NCBI RefSeq assembly: GCF_000721075.1
Contig: NZ_JOEQ01000024.1
Span: forward strand, 62,001 to 126,000
Source: Streptosporangium amethystogenes
GTDB lineage: Bacteria > Actinomycetota > Actinomycetes > Streptosporangiales > Streptosporangiaceae
Direction: 5' to 3'
DNA length: 64,000 bases
Each line of letters starts with the position of its first letter. Positions within the stretch are counted from its first letter, which is position 1. Below the pieces are notes generated by a model. That model was not told where the DNA came from, ran no database searches, and saw only the letters and a program-made list of their open reading frames with translations. This document shows, one piece after another, positions 54,671-64,000 of this stretch. Both the position numbers and the translations under genes were made by a program.

Positions 54671-55468
54671 ATGTCACTTCGTGGGGTGGTACGGCGTGCT
54701 GTGGGCAGCCTGATCCACCGACTCTGGGCGGCAGCCCGTGCGGCCGGCACCATCAGCCCCGCCAGTCCTGCCGGATACCGGTTCCGGCGCCTCGGCGAGG
54801 GCGCCTGTCTGTCGTTCCCGGTCGGAGCCATCTTCGGCGAGGCCTGGGTCGAGATCGGCGACCACACCCTGATCGGCGAGCGGGTCTCCATCTCCGCGGG
54901 CATGGGCCCCGGGGTGGACCTGGGCCCGAACTCGATCGTACGGATCGGCGGAAGCTGCTCCATCGGCCGGGGCAGCCACATCGTGGGCCACCAGTCGATA
55001 GACATCGGCGACCACGTCTTCACCGGCCCGTACGTCTACATCACCGACCAGAACCATGTCTACGACGACCCCGAGATGCCGATCGGCCGCCAGTGGCCGC
55101 GCAACAACCCCGTCTCCATCGGGTCGGGATCATGGCTGGGCACCGGTGCGATCATCCTGCCGGGCACCCGGATCGGCAGGCAGTGCGTGGTGGCGGGCGG
55201 GGCCGTGGTGCGCGGGGAGTTCCCCGACCACAGCGTGATCGCGGGCATCCCCGCCAAGGTGGTACGCCACTACGTGCCCGGCGAAGGCTGGCTGCCACCT
55301 CACCTCGGCGGCGCGGAGCCCCCCGGCCCGGAGACCCCTGGCGACCCGAAGACTCCTCACGGCCCGGAGACCCCTGGCGACCCGGAGGGCGAGACCGCAG
55401 AGCCGACCGGCGCCCTGGCCGGACCGGCCGTACCGCCTCCCCCCGCCGACCCCGTCCACACCGCCTGA
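54671..55468 (+). CDS. Left-handed beta-helix (hexapeptide) acyltransferase
   Basis: 265 residues. Hexapeptide repeats run over about residues 50-200 (WVEIGDHTLIGERVSISAG, CSIGRGSHIVGHQSIDIGDHVFTG, VSIGSGSWLGTGAIILPGTRIG, CVVAGGAVVRGEFPDHSVIAGIPAKVVR), ending in the xenobiotic/maltose acetyltransferase-type motif. NHVYDDPEMPIG carries a likely catalytic His. The C-terminal 60 residues are Pro/Glu/Gly-rich with a 12-residue repeat (36-bp DNA repeat from 55325). Probably an O-acetyltransferase for a sugar or cell-wall precursor; the substrate is unknown. Confidence 0.82.
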   Translation: MSLRGVVRRAVGSLIHRLWAAARAAGTISPASPAGYRFRRLGEGACLSFPVGAIFGEAWVEIGDHTLIGERVSISAGMGPGVDLGPNSIVRIGGSCSIGRGSHIVGHQSIDIGDHVFTGPYVYITDQNHVYDDPEMPIGRQWPRNNPVSIGSGSWLGTGAIILPGTRIGRQCVVAGGAVVRGEFPDHSVIAGIPAKVVRHYVPGEGWLPPHLGGAEPPGPETPGDPKTPHGPETPGDPEGETAEPTGALAGPAVPPPPADPVHTA

Positions 55469-55557
55469 CACCCCCCGCAACGGAGATCGCGACCACCCGG
55501 CTCCACGCCCGGTCGCGGCACTGGACCGAACAAGGTTCTGTGACTTACGGTCACCTC

Positions 55558-56691
55558 ATGCGGACCATGATCTGTGAGAGATTCGGCGTCGAGTTCCCGC
55601 TCTTCGCCTTCAGCCACTGCCGCGACGTGGTCGCCGCGGTGACCAACGCGGGCGGGTTCGGCGTGCTCGGCGCCGTCGCCTACTCCCCCGAGCAGCTCGA
55701 CACCGAGCTGAGCTGGATCGACGAACACGTCGGCGGCCGCCCGTACGGGGTGGACGTGCTCGTTCCCGGCAGGATCGACGCCTCGGCCGCCAACCGGAAC
55801 ACCAGCCTCACCGACCACATCCCCCAGCGGCACCGCGACTTCGTGGCACACCTGCTCGGCAAGTACGGCGTGGGCGGGGCCGAGGCGTTCACCCGCGCCA
55901 CGGCCGACTACGCCGACGAGATGGGCCGCCAGGTGACCGCCGAGGGCGCCATCGGGCTGATCGACGTGGCGCTCAAGCACCCGATCGGTCTCATCGCCAG
56001 CGCGCTCGGCCCGCCTCCACCGGAGATGACGGCCAAGGCCAGGCAGGCCGGGGTACCGGTCGCCGCGCTGGTCGGTACCGTCGAGCACGCCCGCCGTCAG
56101 GTCGCCGCCGGAGCCGACGTGATCGTGGCCCAGGGCTCCGAGGCGGGCGGCCACACCGGCGAGATCTCCACGATGGTGCTCGTCCCCCAGGTCGTGGACG
56201 CGGTGGACGTCCCGGTGCTGGCGGCCGGCGGCATCGCGGGAGGACGCCAGATGGCCGCCGCGCTCGCGCTGGGCGCCGAGGGGGTGTGGTGCGGTTCGGT
56301 CTGGCTGACCACCGAGGAGGCCGAGACCCTGCCCCTGGTCAAGCAGAAGATGCTGGCCGCCACCTCCTCCGACACCGTGCGGTCCCGGTCGCGGACCGGC
56401 AAGCCCGCCCGGCAGCTGAGATCCGCCTGGACCGACGAGTGGGACGGGGCCCCGGAGAGCCCGGGCGCGCTGCCGATGCCGCTGCAGATGCTCCTCGCCG
56501 AGGGGGCGATGGCCAGGATCGGCAAGGCCGCCGAGAGCGGCTCCCCCGGCGCCGGGGAACTCGCCACCTACTTCGTCGGGCAGGTGGTCGGACAGATGAA
56601 CCAGATCAGACCGGCCCGCCGGGTGGTCCACGACATGATCGAGGAGTTCGCCACCGCCGTCGAGCGCCTCGACCGCCTCACCGGCACCTGA
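55558..56691 (+). CDS. Nitronate monooxygenase-like FMN enzyme
   Basis: 377 residues, TIM-barrel of the 2-nitropropane dioxygenase/IMP-dehydrogenase-like superfamily. Seen: FPLFAFSHCRDVVAAVTNAGGFGVLGAVAYSPEQL at the N-terminus, GADVIVAQGSEAGGHTGEIST (FMN phosphate and catalytic His region), PVLAAGGIAGGRQMAAALALGAEGVWCGSVWLTTEEA. The His in SEAGGHTG is the family base. ATG 55558 has no strong ribosome-binding site. A GTGAC-TTACG-GTCAC inverted repeat precedes it. It could act on propionate 3-nitronate or another substrate. Confidence 0.85.
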   Translation: MRTMICERFGVEFPLFAFSHCRDVVAAVTNAGGFGVLGAVAYSPEQLDTELSWIDEHVGGRPYGVDVLVPGRIDASAANRNTSLTDHIPQRHRDFVAHLLGKYGVGGAEAFTRATADYADEMGRQVTAEGAIGLIDVALKHPIGLIASALGPPPPEMTAKARQAGVPVAALVGTVEHARRQVAAGADVIVAQGSEAGGHTGEISTMVLVPQVVDAVDVPVLAAGGIAGGRQMAAALALGAEGVWCGSVWLTTEEAETLPLVKQKMLAATSSDTVRSRSRTGKPARQLRSAWTDEWDGAPESPGALPMPLQMLLAEGAMARIGKAAESGSPGAGELATYFVGQVVGQMNQIRPARRVVHDMIEEFATAVERLDRLTGT

Positions 56692-56989
56692 CCGGCTCCC
56701 TCACCTCCCTCACCTTCCCTCCTCGCCCCTCCTCGCCCCTCCGCTCTCTCCCGCTCTCCCCCTCCTCCGGCTCCTTCTGTGTCAGCTGTTTCAGCGCGCC
56801 CCGGTTTCGGTGGACTTCCCGGCCTCGGTGACGCCCGACGGACTCCTTCCGTATCCCCCGGTCACCCGGGACCCTCCCGGCTCACCGAAGCGGCCACCGA
56901 GACCGGAGTGATACCGGGAGAGGGAACCGGGCGGGATCGATCAGCCGCCATGAGACGTTGGAGGGGGCAGAGATGACAATGGAGGTGCG
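56692..56989. other. Intergenic region with long polypyrimidine tract
   Basis: 298 bases. The first 90 bases (about 56693-56780) are almost purely C and T on the plus strand, with repeated CTCC, CCCTCCTCG and CTCTCCC words. The rest is ordinary, ending in GGAGG for the next gene. I see no gene and no clear hairpin terminator. Confidence 0.7.
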
Positions 56990-57589
56990 ATGCTCGCGGC
57001 ACTGACGGGCCTTGGGCTCTCCACCGCGGCCGGGCTCAACGCCTACATCCCGCTGCTGGTGGTCGGTCTGCTCGCCAACTTCACGGACCAGGTACGGCTG
57101 CCGCAGGAGTTCGCCTGGCTCTCCAACGGCTGGGTGCTCGGGATCATCGGCGTGCTGCTCCTGGCGGAGTTCGTGTTCGACAAGGTCCCGGTGGTCGACA
57201 GCGTCAACGACATGATCCAGACCGTCGTCCGCCCGGCCTCCGGCGGCGTCGTCTTCAGCGCCACCGAGGCCGCGGCCCGGCTGGACGGCTCGACCTGGAT
57301 GAGCCACAACCCCTGGCTCAGCTGGGTGCTGGGCATCGGGATCGCGCTGGCCGTGCACATCATGAAGACGACCGCCAGGCCCGTGGTGAACGCCACCACG
57401 GCCGGGGTGGGCGCGCCCGTGGTCAGCACCGTCGAGGACGCCGGGGCACTGGGCATCAGCCTGGTGGCGATCTTCCTGCCCGTCCTGGTCATCCTGGTGG
57501 TGGCGGGGCTGGCGCTGCTCGCCTGGTGGACGACCCGCAGGATACGGCGACGGAGGCGGCGCCGGGCAGCCGAACCGAGCCTGCGATGA
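56990..57589 (+). CDS. DUF4126 membrane protein
   Basis: 199 residues. LTGLGLSTAAGLNAYIPLLVVGLLANF is the DUF4126 signature, followed by FDKVPVVDSVNDMIQTVVRPASGG, four to five hydrophobic segments and a basic C-terminus (RRIRRRRRRRAAEP). Function is unknown; the family resembles small transporters or channels. ATG 56990 has GGAGGTGC just upstream. Confidence 0.82.
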   Translation: MLAALTGLGLSTAAGLNAYIPLLVVGLLANFTDQVRLPQEFAWLSNGWVLGIIGVLLLAEFVFDKVPVVDSVNDMIQTVVRPASGGVVFSATEAAARLDGSTWMSHNPWLSWVLGIGIALAVHIMKTTARPVVNATTAGVGAPVVSTVEDAGALGISLVAIFLPVLVILVVAGLALLAWWTTRRIRRRRRRRAAEPSLR

Positions 57590-57641
57590 GGCCGCGCTCG
57601 CGGACTATGCTCTAGACATCTCGTCCAACCCCCATGGGGAG

Positions 57642-58256
57642 GTGGTTCCGATCGGCGAATTCCTCATGATCCTGCTGATGATCCTGCTGTTCTTCCTTCT
57701 CCTGGGAGCAGCCGGGATCTATCTGCTGGTCAAGATCGGCAAGAAGGCCACAAAGAAGGCCAAGAGCGTCTCCACCCGGGTTGCCTCCCAGATGGCCGCG
57801 ATGGGCACCGGTGACGCCGCGGAGACCGAGCGGATGCGTCTTGACCTGCGGCGCGAGGTCTCCCTGACCCGCCAGGCGGTGGACCACGCGCTGCGCGACG
57901 GCTGGGGACTGGGCGATCTGCCTCAGCTGGTGGGAGAGATCGCGACGCACGCCGAGCAGCTCGACGCCCAGCTCGCCCACTACGCCCAGGAGCGGCGGGT
58001 CTCGCCCTACATCGACCACACGGCGCTGGGCCGCCTGCGCGAGCACCACGCCAAGCTGACCACGTCCTGTGCCCGGATCAGGGCCGACCTGCGCAACGAC
58101 CAGATGGCGCACTCGGCCGGGGGCATCGACCAGATCCAGGACCGCACCGACCTGGAGATCGAGGCCCGCCGCCGGGCCCCCGACCCGCTGGACCAGATCG
58201 ACGAGCTCTACAAACGCACCACGATCAACCGTTCCCTCCCCGAAGACCTCCGCTGA
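57642..58256 (+). CDS. Hypothetical single-helix membrane protein with coiled-coil domain
   Basis: 204 residues. An N-terminal helix (FLMILLMILLFFLLLGAAGIYLLV) is followed by a Lys-rich stop-transfer KIGKKATKKAKS and a charged helical cytoplasmic domain with heptad-like Leu/Ala. No known domain was recognised. GTG 57642 lies immediately after GGGGAG; ATG 57666 is an alternative that would remove eight residues. It is 52 bases after the DUF4126 gene and may be co-transcribed. Confidence 0.65.
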   Translation: MVPIGEFLMILLMILLFFLLLGAAGIYLLVKIGKKATKKAKSVSTRVASQMAAMGTGDAAETERMRLDLRREVSLTRQAVDHALRDGWGLGDLPQLVGEIATHAEQLDAQLAHYAQERRVSPYIDHTALGRLREHHAKLTTSCARIRADLRNDQMAHSAGGIDQIQDRTDLEIEARRRAPDPLDQIDELYKRTTINRSLPEDLR

Positions 58257-58301
58257 CCCGGCGCGTGCCGTCGCCGCTCACGGCGGAGACCTCGGGTGGG
58301 G

Positions 58302-59567
58302 TCATCGGCGGCTCAGCCGCCGGCGTGCCCCGTACAGAACGGCCCCGATCACCAGGACCGCGCTGCCGGTGAGCACCGCCGTCGGCGGGAGGCTGAAGGC
58401 CAGCGCGACGCAACCGGCCAGTCCGAGGACGGGAACGGCCCTGGGCGGGCGGCCTTCACCGGGGGGCAGGGTCCAGGCGGAGGCGTTGGCGATGGCGTAG
58501 TACACCAGGACACCAAAGGAGGAGAACCCGATCGCGCCGCGTAGGTCGCTGGTCAGCACGAGTACGACGACGATGACGCCGACGGCGAGTTCCGCCCGGT
58601 GCGGCACCTTGAAGCGCGGGTGAACGGCGGCCAGGGCGGGCGGCAGGTACCGGTCCCTGGCCATGGCCATGGTGGTGCGAGAAACCCCGAGGATCAGCGC
58701 GAGCAGCGAACCCAGAGCCGCGACCGCGGCGCCGGCGCGGACGACCGGGACCAGGGCCGGCAGACCGGCGGCAGCGACCACCTCGGCCAGTGGCGCGGAG
58801 GTCTCGGCAAGGCGCCGAGGACCGAGGACGGCCAGGGCGGTGGCGGCCACGCAGACGTAGACGACCAGGGTGACGCCCAGCGAGATGGAGATCGCCCGGG
58901 GAATGGTGCGAGCGGGATCCCGCACCTCCTCACCCAAGGTGGCGATGCGGGCGTATCCGGCGAAGGCGAAGAACAGCAGGCCCGCGGCCTGTAACACCCC
59001 GCCCACGCCGGCCTCGGAGACGACGCCCGGCAGGGCGGGCCACGCGGGCCCGCTCATCAGGCCCGCCGCCACCACGGCGGTCAACACGACCAGCACGACC
59101 ACGACGATGGTGCGGGTCAGCCACGCGGCCTTCCGTACCCCGGTGTAGTTCAGCGCGGTCAACATCGTCACCGCGGCCACGGCCACCTCCCGCTGGTGCC
59201 CCGGCCACACGTAGAGACCGACGGTCAGGGCCATCGCCGCGCATGAGGCGGTCTTGCCGACCACGAAGCTCCAGCCCGCCAGGTATCCCCAGAAGGGTCC
59301 CAGGCGCATCCGGCCGTACAGGTAGGTGCCGCCGGAGGCGGGGTAGCGTGCCGCCAGCCGTGCCGAGGAGGTGGCGTTGCAGTAGGCCACCGCCGCCGCG
59401 AGCGCCAGCCCCAGCAGCAGTCCCGATCCGGCCGCGGCGGCCGCGGGGGCCGGCGCGGAGAAGACCCCGGCTCCGATCATCGCGCCCAGGCCGATCACCA
59501 CCGCGTCACCCAGCCCCAGGCGACGCTCCAGCCGTTGCTGCCCGGCTCCGGCCGATACCTCCGCCAT
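58302..59567 (-). CDS. APC-family amino acid permease
   Basis: 421 residues, about 12 helices. LGLGDAVVIGLGAMIGAGVFSAP is the family's first-helix substrate motif. It is followed by YPASGGTYLYGRMRLGPFWGYLAGW, FFAFAGYARIATLGEEVRDPARTIPRAI (helix 6/7 region) and VSRTTMAMARDRYLP. Substrate is unknown; amino acid or polyamine is likely. ATG 59567 has GGAG eight bases upstream. A perfect 10-bp inverted repeat lies 31 bases upstream of the start, an operator-like site. Confidence 0.9.
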   Translation of the reverse strand: MAEVSAGAGQQRLERRLGLGDAVVIGLGAMIGAGVFSAPAPAAAAAGSGLLLGLALAAAVAYCNATSSARLAARYPASGGTYLYGRMRLGPFWGYLAGWSFVVGKTASCAAMALTVGLYVWPGHQREVAVAAVTMLTALNYTGVRKAAWLTRTIVVVVLVVLTAVVAAGLMSGPAWPALPGVVSEAGVGGVLQAAGLLFFAFAGYARIATLGEEVRDPARTIPRAISISLGVTLVVYVCVAATALAVLGPRRLAETSAPLAEVVAAAGLPALVPVVRAGAAVAALGSLLALILGVSRTTMAMARDRYLPPALAAVHPRFKVPHRAELAVGVIVVVLVLTSDLRGAIGFSSFGVLVYYAIANASAWTLPPGEGRPPRAVPVLGLAGCVALAFSLPPTAVLTGSAVLVIGAVLYGARRRLSRR

Positions 59568-59597
59568 GGCACACGCTCCGTCCGGCGCAAAACGAAA

Positions 59598-59622
59598 CTC
59601 GATATCGGTTCACGATATCGAG
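59598..59622. promoter_or_regulatory. Operator-like inverted repeat upstream of the APC permease
   Basis: CTCGATATCG, five bases, CGATATCGAG: a perfect 10-bp inverted repeat. The core CGATATCG also occurs upstream of the padR gene at 60930-60955. It is a likely binding site of that PadR protein, or of another dimeric regulator. Confidence 0.6.
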
Positions 59623-59789
59623 TCGAGCCGTGCAGGAATCCCCCGGCCCCGGAACCGGCCGGCAAAGCCGTGACCGCGATGTGCGCAGCCGACGGGAGCA
59701 TTGCCAAGGTCATCGCGTGAGGTCCTGCCCCACGGGAATGACCCGGAGGCAGGGACGGTGAGACAGCGGCCGGAAAAAAAGGGGGCCCG

Positions 59790-60536
59790 ATGGGAAGCTC
59801 ACACTCGCCCGAGGTGCGCCGACGTGACCTACTGGGACTGTCCGCCGCCATGGCGGGAGGTCTCCCCCTTGCCGCCTGCGGCGGCTCGGCGAGCCTGGTC
59901 GAAGCCGGGGCGTCCCCGCCCCCGTCGGGGTCCGCCGCCCAGGAGCAGGAGGTGCCGGTGACACCACCGGAAGATCTCATGCGTGAACACGGGGTACTCA
60001 AACGCATCCTGCTGATCTACCGGGAGGGGATCCGGCGGATCGAGGGTGGCGAGCCACTGCCGGCTCAGCCGCTGAACGCCGGGGCACGCATCATCCGCGG
60101 CTTCATCCAGGACTACCACGAGCATCTGGAAGAACAGTACGTGTTCCCGCGGCTGCGAGAGGCCGGCAAGCTCACCGACACCGTCTCGGTTCTACTGCTT
60201 CAGCATCAGAGAGGTCGCGTCCTGACCGATCACATCCTGCGGGCCACCGGCGCATCCGCCACACCGCAGACGCGGGCTCGCCGCGAACTGGTCACCGCCA
60301 TGGCCGCGTTCATCCGAATGTACGAGCCACACGAGGCCCGCGAGGACACTGTCGTCTTCCCCGTCTTTCGCGACGTCGTCCCTGCCAGGGAGTTCCTCCG
60401 GCTGGGAGAGACCTTCGAGGACGAGGAGCACCGCCGCTTCGGCCAAAGCGGATTCACCGGCGTGGTCGGCCAGGTCGCCGACATCGAAAAGGCTCTCGGG
60501 ATCTACGACCTGGCCCGGTTCACCCCGCGGGTGTGA
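59790..60536 (+). CDS. Tat-exported hemerythrin-domain lipoprotein
   Basis: 248 residues. The N-terminus RRRDLLGLSAAMAGGLPLAAC has twin arginines and a lipobox Cys at residue 30, so it is probably folded in the cytoplasm and then anchored outside. The hemerythrin four-helix domain has ligands in MREHGVLKR, DYHEHLEEQYVFPRL, LLQHQRGRVLTDHIL and YEPHEAREDTVVFPVF (His and Glu of the di-iron site). ATG 59790 is preceded by GGGGG. A di-iron centre for oxygen or nitric oxide sensing or storage outside the cell is inferred. Confidence 0.87.
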   Translation: MGSSHSPEVRRRDLLGLSAAMAGGLPLAACGGSASLVEAGASPPPSGSAAQEQEVPVTPPEDLMREHGVLKRILLIYREGIRRIEGGEPLPAQPLNAGARIIRGFIQDYHEHLEEQYVFPRLREAGKLTDTVSVLLLQHQRGRVLTDHILRATGASATPQTRARRELVTAMAAFIRMYEPHEAREDTVVFPVFRDVVPAREFLRLGETFEDEEHRRFGQSGFTGVVGQVADIEKALGIYDLARFTPRV

Positions 60537-60564
60537 AACCCGTGCCGGCCGCCATCCCCATGAT

Positions 60565-60876
60565 CTAGGGCCGCCACTCGGCCTCGGTGAGGAGCTCGCG
60601 AGCCAACTCGGCCAGCGCGGCCCGGTCCTGCGTGAGGGCGGCGCGGCCCGCCCGGGTCGCGCGATACACCCGGCGCACTCGCCCCTCGACGGTGCGCTGC
60701 TCAGAGGTCAGCAACCCGTCCGCCTCCAGCCGATGCAGGGTCGGATACAGCGTGCCAGGGCTGATCGCATACCCGTGCCGCTTCAGCTCCTCTGCCATCC
60801 ACGCACCGTGGATGTCCTGTTCGGCCGCGTGGTGCAGGATGTGCAGCCGCACCGCACCACGGAGAAACTCCCGCAT
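60565..60876 (-). CDS. PadR-family transcriptional regulator
   Basis: 103 residues, the short PadR type. MREFLRGAVRLHILHHAAEQDIHGAWMAEELKRHGYAISPGTLYPTLHRLEADGLLTSEQRTVEGRVRRVYRATRAG contains the winged helix with the family's SPGTLYPTLHRLE recognition helix. ATG 60876 has GGGGGG upstream. Its promoter region has a CCGATATCGG palindrome similar to the site before the APC permease, so autoregulation and control of the permease are plausible. Confidence 0.9.
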   Translation of the reverse strand: MREFLRGAVRLHILHHAAEQDIHGAWMAEELKRHGYAISPGTLYPTLHRLEADGLLTSEQRTVEGRVRRVYRATRAGRAALTQDRAALAELARELLTEAEWRP

Positions 60877-60928
60877 CCGCCCCCCTGCCTTCCGCGTCGC
60901 CGGTGAACGCTCGGCGACAGAGGAATGA

Positions 60929-60955
60929 CGATACCGATATCGGGAGCCGATACTA
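60929..60955. promoter_or_regulatory. Operator-like palindromes upstream of padR
   Basis: CCGATATCGG (60934-60943) is a perfect palindrome and overlaps TATCGG-GAG-CCGATA. CGATAC flanks both sides. It lies about 55 bases before the padR start. It shares CGATATCG with the site at 59598-59622. The 302-base gap 60877-61178 otherwise holds only the uvrB terminator. Confidence 0.5.
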
Positions 60956-61134
60956 ATCTCTCCCCGCCATACCGCGTCAGATCGCCACCATCGGGACTCA
61001 TCGGAGACGGTTGAGATCGAACGTCGTCGCCGGCGAGCCGTTCGCACAGCCGTTTTCACACCGGCCCGGCCGCCCGCCTCGTCTCCCCTCGCTCTCCCGG
61101 CCCGGGTCGCCCACGCGGCGAGCCACCGGTGGGT

Positions 61135-61173
61135 CCGTGGTCGAGGTACGCGTGCACGCCACCTCGACCACGG
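61135..61173 (-). terminator. Terminator of uvrB
   Basis: Perfect 13-bp stem CCGTGGTCGAGGT/ACCTCGACCACGG with a 13-base loop, five bases after the uvrB stop. Confidence 0.7.
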
Positions 61174-61178
61174 GTGCA

Positions 61179-63320
<2,142 letters not shown>

Positions 63321-63468
63321 TCCTTCTCCGTACGGTCCCCCGCCGGGGTGACCGGCTTAACCGCACGGCAAGTGAACCGCAAGCGGGGTCCCCTTTACTA
63401 ACCGGCGTGCCCGTGTTCACAAAGCGTGATATATCGAGCTTTTGACATACGACTACCTCGGAGGTGTG

Positions 63469-64000
63469 ATGTCCCGGCCAAGAGAAGCCATGCAGTACGC
63501 GAGGGCCGCGGCCCAGACGATAGGGCAGGGCGGCGACATGCGCCAGGTGGTCGGGCAGGCCGTCGGACAGTTCGCCGGCCAGATGACAGGGCAGCCCAAC
63601 GACGGACCGGGTGACTCCGGAGGCTCGGGGAACGAGGGTTTCGCGCTCAACCCCTTCGACTTCGCGGCCGCCCGTGACCAGGGCGCCTCCCTGGGCACGG
63701 TCATCGAGGCCCGTAGCGCGCCGCTCAACGAGGCCGGCGAGATCGTCAACCGGAGCTTCAGCGGCAAGGGCCAGCACGGCGAGCCCGTCCACGTCATCTC
63801 CCCCGTGGTCATCCCCAAGAGCGGCGCCGCCAAGGTGATCATCCCGCTGGTGGTGCTGGCCGGCCTCGGCCTGGTCGGGCTGGTCGCCACCGGCCTCCCG
63901 GACGGGGCACGGGTGCTGTTCGGCCCGCACTACTGGGCCGTGCTGGTGCTGGCCGCGGTGTTCCTGTGGTGGCGCCGGAGTGTGGTCATGGTGCCCGAGG
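63469..64000 (+). CDS. Partial membrane protein, possibly SPFH/flotillin-like
   Basis: Open from ATG 63469 (GGAGGTGTG upstream) to the window end, 177 codons, no stop. The N-terminal 45 residues are Gln/Gly-rich (QTIGQGGDMRQVVGQAVGQFAGQMTGQ). Then come a soluble stretch and two hydrophobic segments (VIIPLVVLAGLGLVGLVATGL; HYWAVLVLAAVFLWW) followed by RRSVVMVPE. A helix followed by 'VVMVPEG' is how many SPFH proteins begin, but the SPFH domain itself would lie beyond the window. The assignment is tentative. Confidence 0.5.
   Translation, partial: MSRPREAMQYARAAAQTIGQGGDMRQVVGQAVGQFAGQMTGQPNDGPGDSGGSGNEGFALNPFDFAAARDQGASLGTVIEARSAPLNEAGEIVNRSFSGKGQHGEPVHVISPVVIPKSGAAKVIIPLVVLAGLGLVGLVATGLPDGARVLFGPHYWAVLVLAAVFLWWRRSVVMVPE

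Noticed and set aside
55325..55390. 36-bp repeat in the acyltransferase gene as a regulatory repeat
   Set aside because: It is in frame and encodes a PETPGDP low-complexity tail; a coding repeat is the simpler reading.

Overview
The window is very GC-rich DNA with dense, overlapping genes, many GTG and TTG starts, a single complete mce operon, an LprG/P55-like pair, and an XRE-DUF5753 / DUF397 / HATPase regulatory trio. This points to a filamentous actinomycete. Streptosporangiaceae or a relative is my guess; no rRNA or other marker here proves it.

Layout. 0.06-9.1 kb: a full mce lipid-import operon on the plus strand (two YrbE permeases, six MCE proteins, one Mce-associated protein), followed by a MarR regulator. 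9.8-12.0 kb: an LprG-type lipoprotein overlapping an MFS exporter. 12.3-27.5 kb: a large aerobic cobalamin locus in four transcription blocks. These are PPOX-cbiT-cobM-cobK (plus), cobG-cobH-cobIJ (minus), cobN behind a cobalamin riboswitch (plus), and cbtB-cbtA-chlID-cobO-cobB behind a second, compact cobalamin riboswitch (minus). cobF stands apart at 33.9-34.7 kb. CobG and CobF show that the oxygen-dependent route is used. cbiE and the late assembly genes are not in the window.

27.8-31.1 kb: an ABC-2 exporter with a NarL-type two-component system. 31.5-33.8 kb: a DUF4132 protein. 34.8-37.5 kb: a small membrane protein and a membrane-anchored multicopper oxidase. 37.6-39.8 kb: an AbaA/WhiJ-like regulatory trio. 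39.8-43.2 kb: a GntR-controlled kbaZ-agaS amino-sugar operon. 43.5-54.5 kb: a housekeeping block on the minus strand (pyrG, nudix, xerD, parA, scpA, scpB, rluB, aroH, tyrA, cmk, der). 54.7-64.0 kb: an acyltransferase, a nitronate monooxygenase-like enzyme, a DUF4126 membrane protein, an APC permease, a Tat-lipoprotein hemerythrin, a PadR regulator, uvrB, and the start of a possible SPFH protein.

The most striking structural feature is a set of short tandem duplications at gene boundaries. One 92-bp duplication separates cobH from cobIJ and leaves a chimeric 31-codon ORF that keeps GTGA overlaps on both sides. A perfect 73-bp duplication frameshifts the 5' end of rluB. A 66-bp unit repeats where the multicopper oxidase and the HATPase gene meet tail to tail. 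A 13-bp unit repeats across the tyrA stop. Other notable points are a probable CTG start for xerD, and matching CGATATCG palindromes that tie the PadR regulator to the APC permease promoter. I saw no tRNA, rRNA, CRISPR array or insertion sequence.
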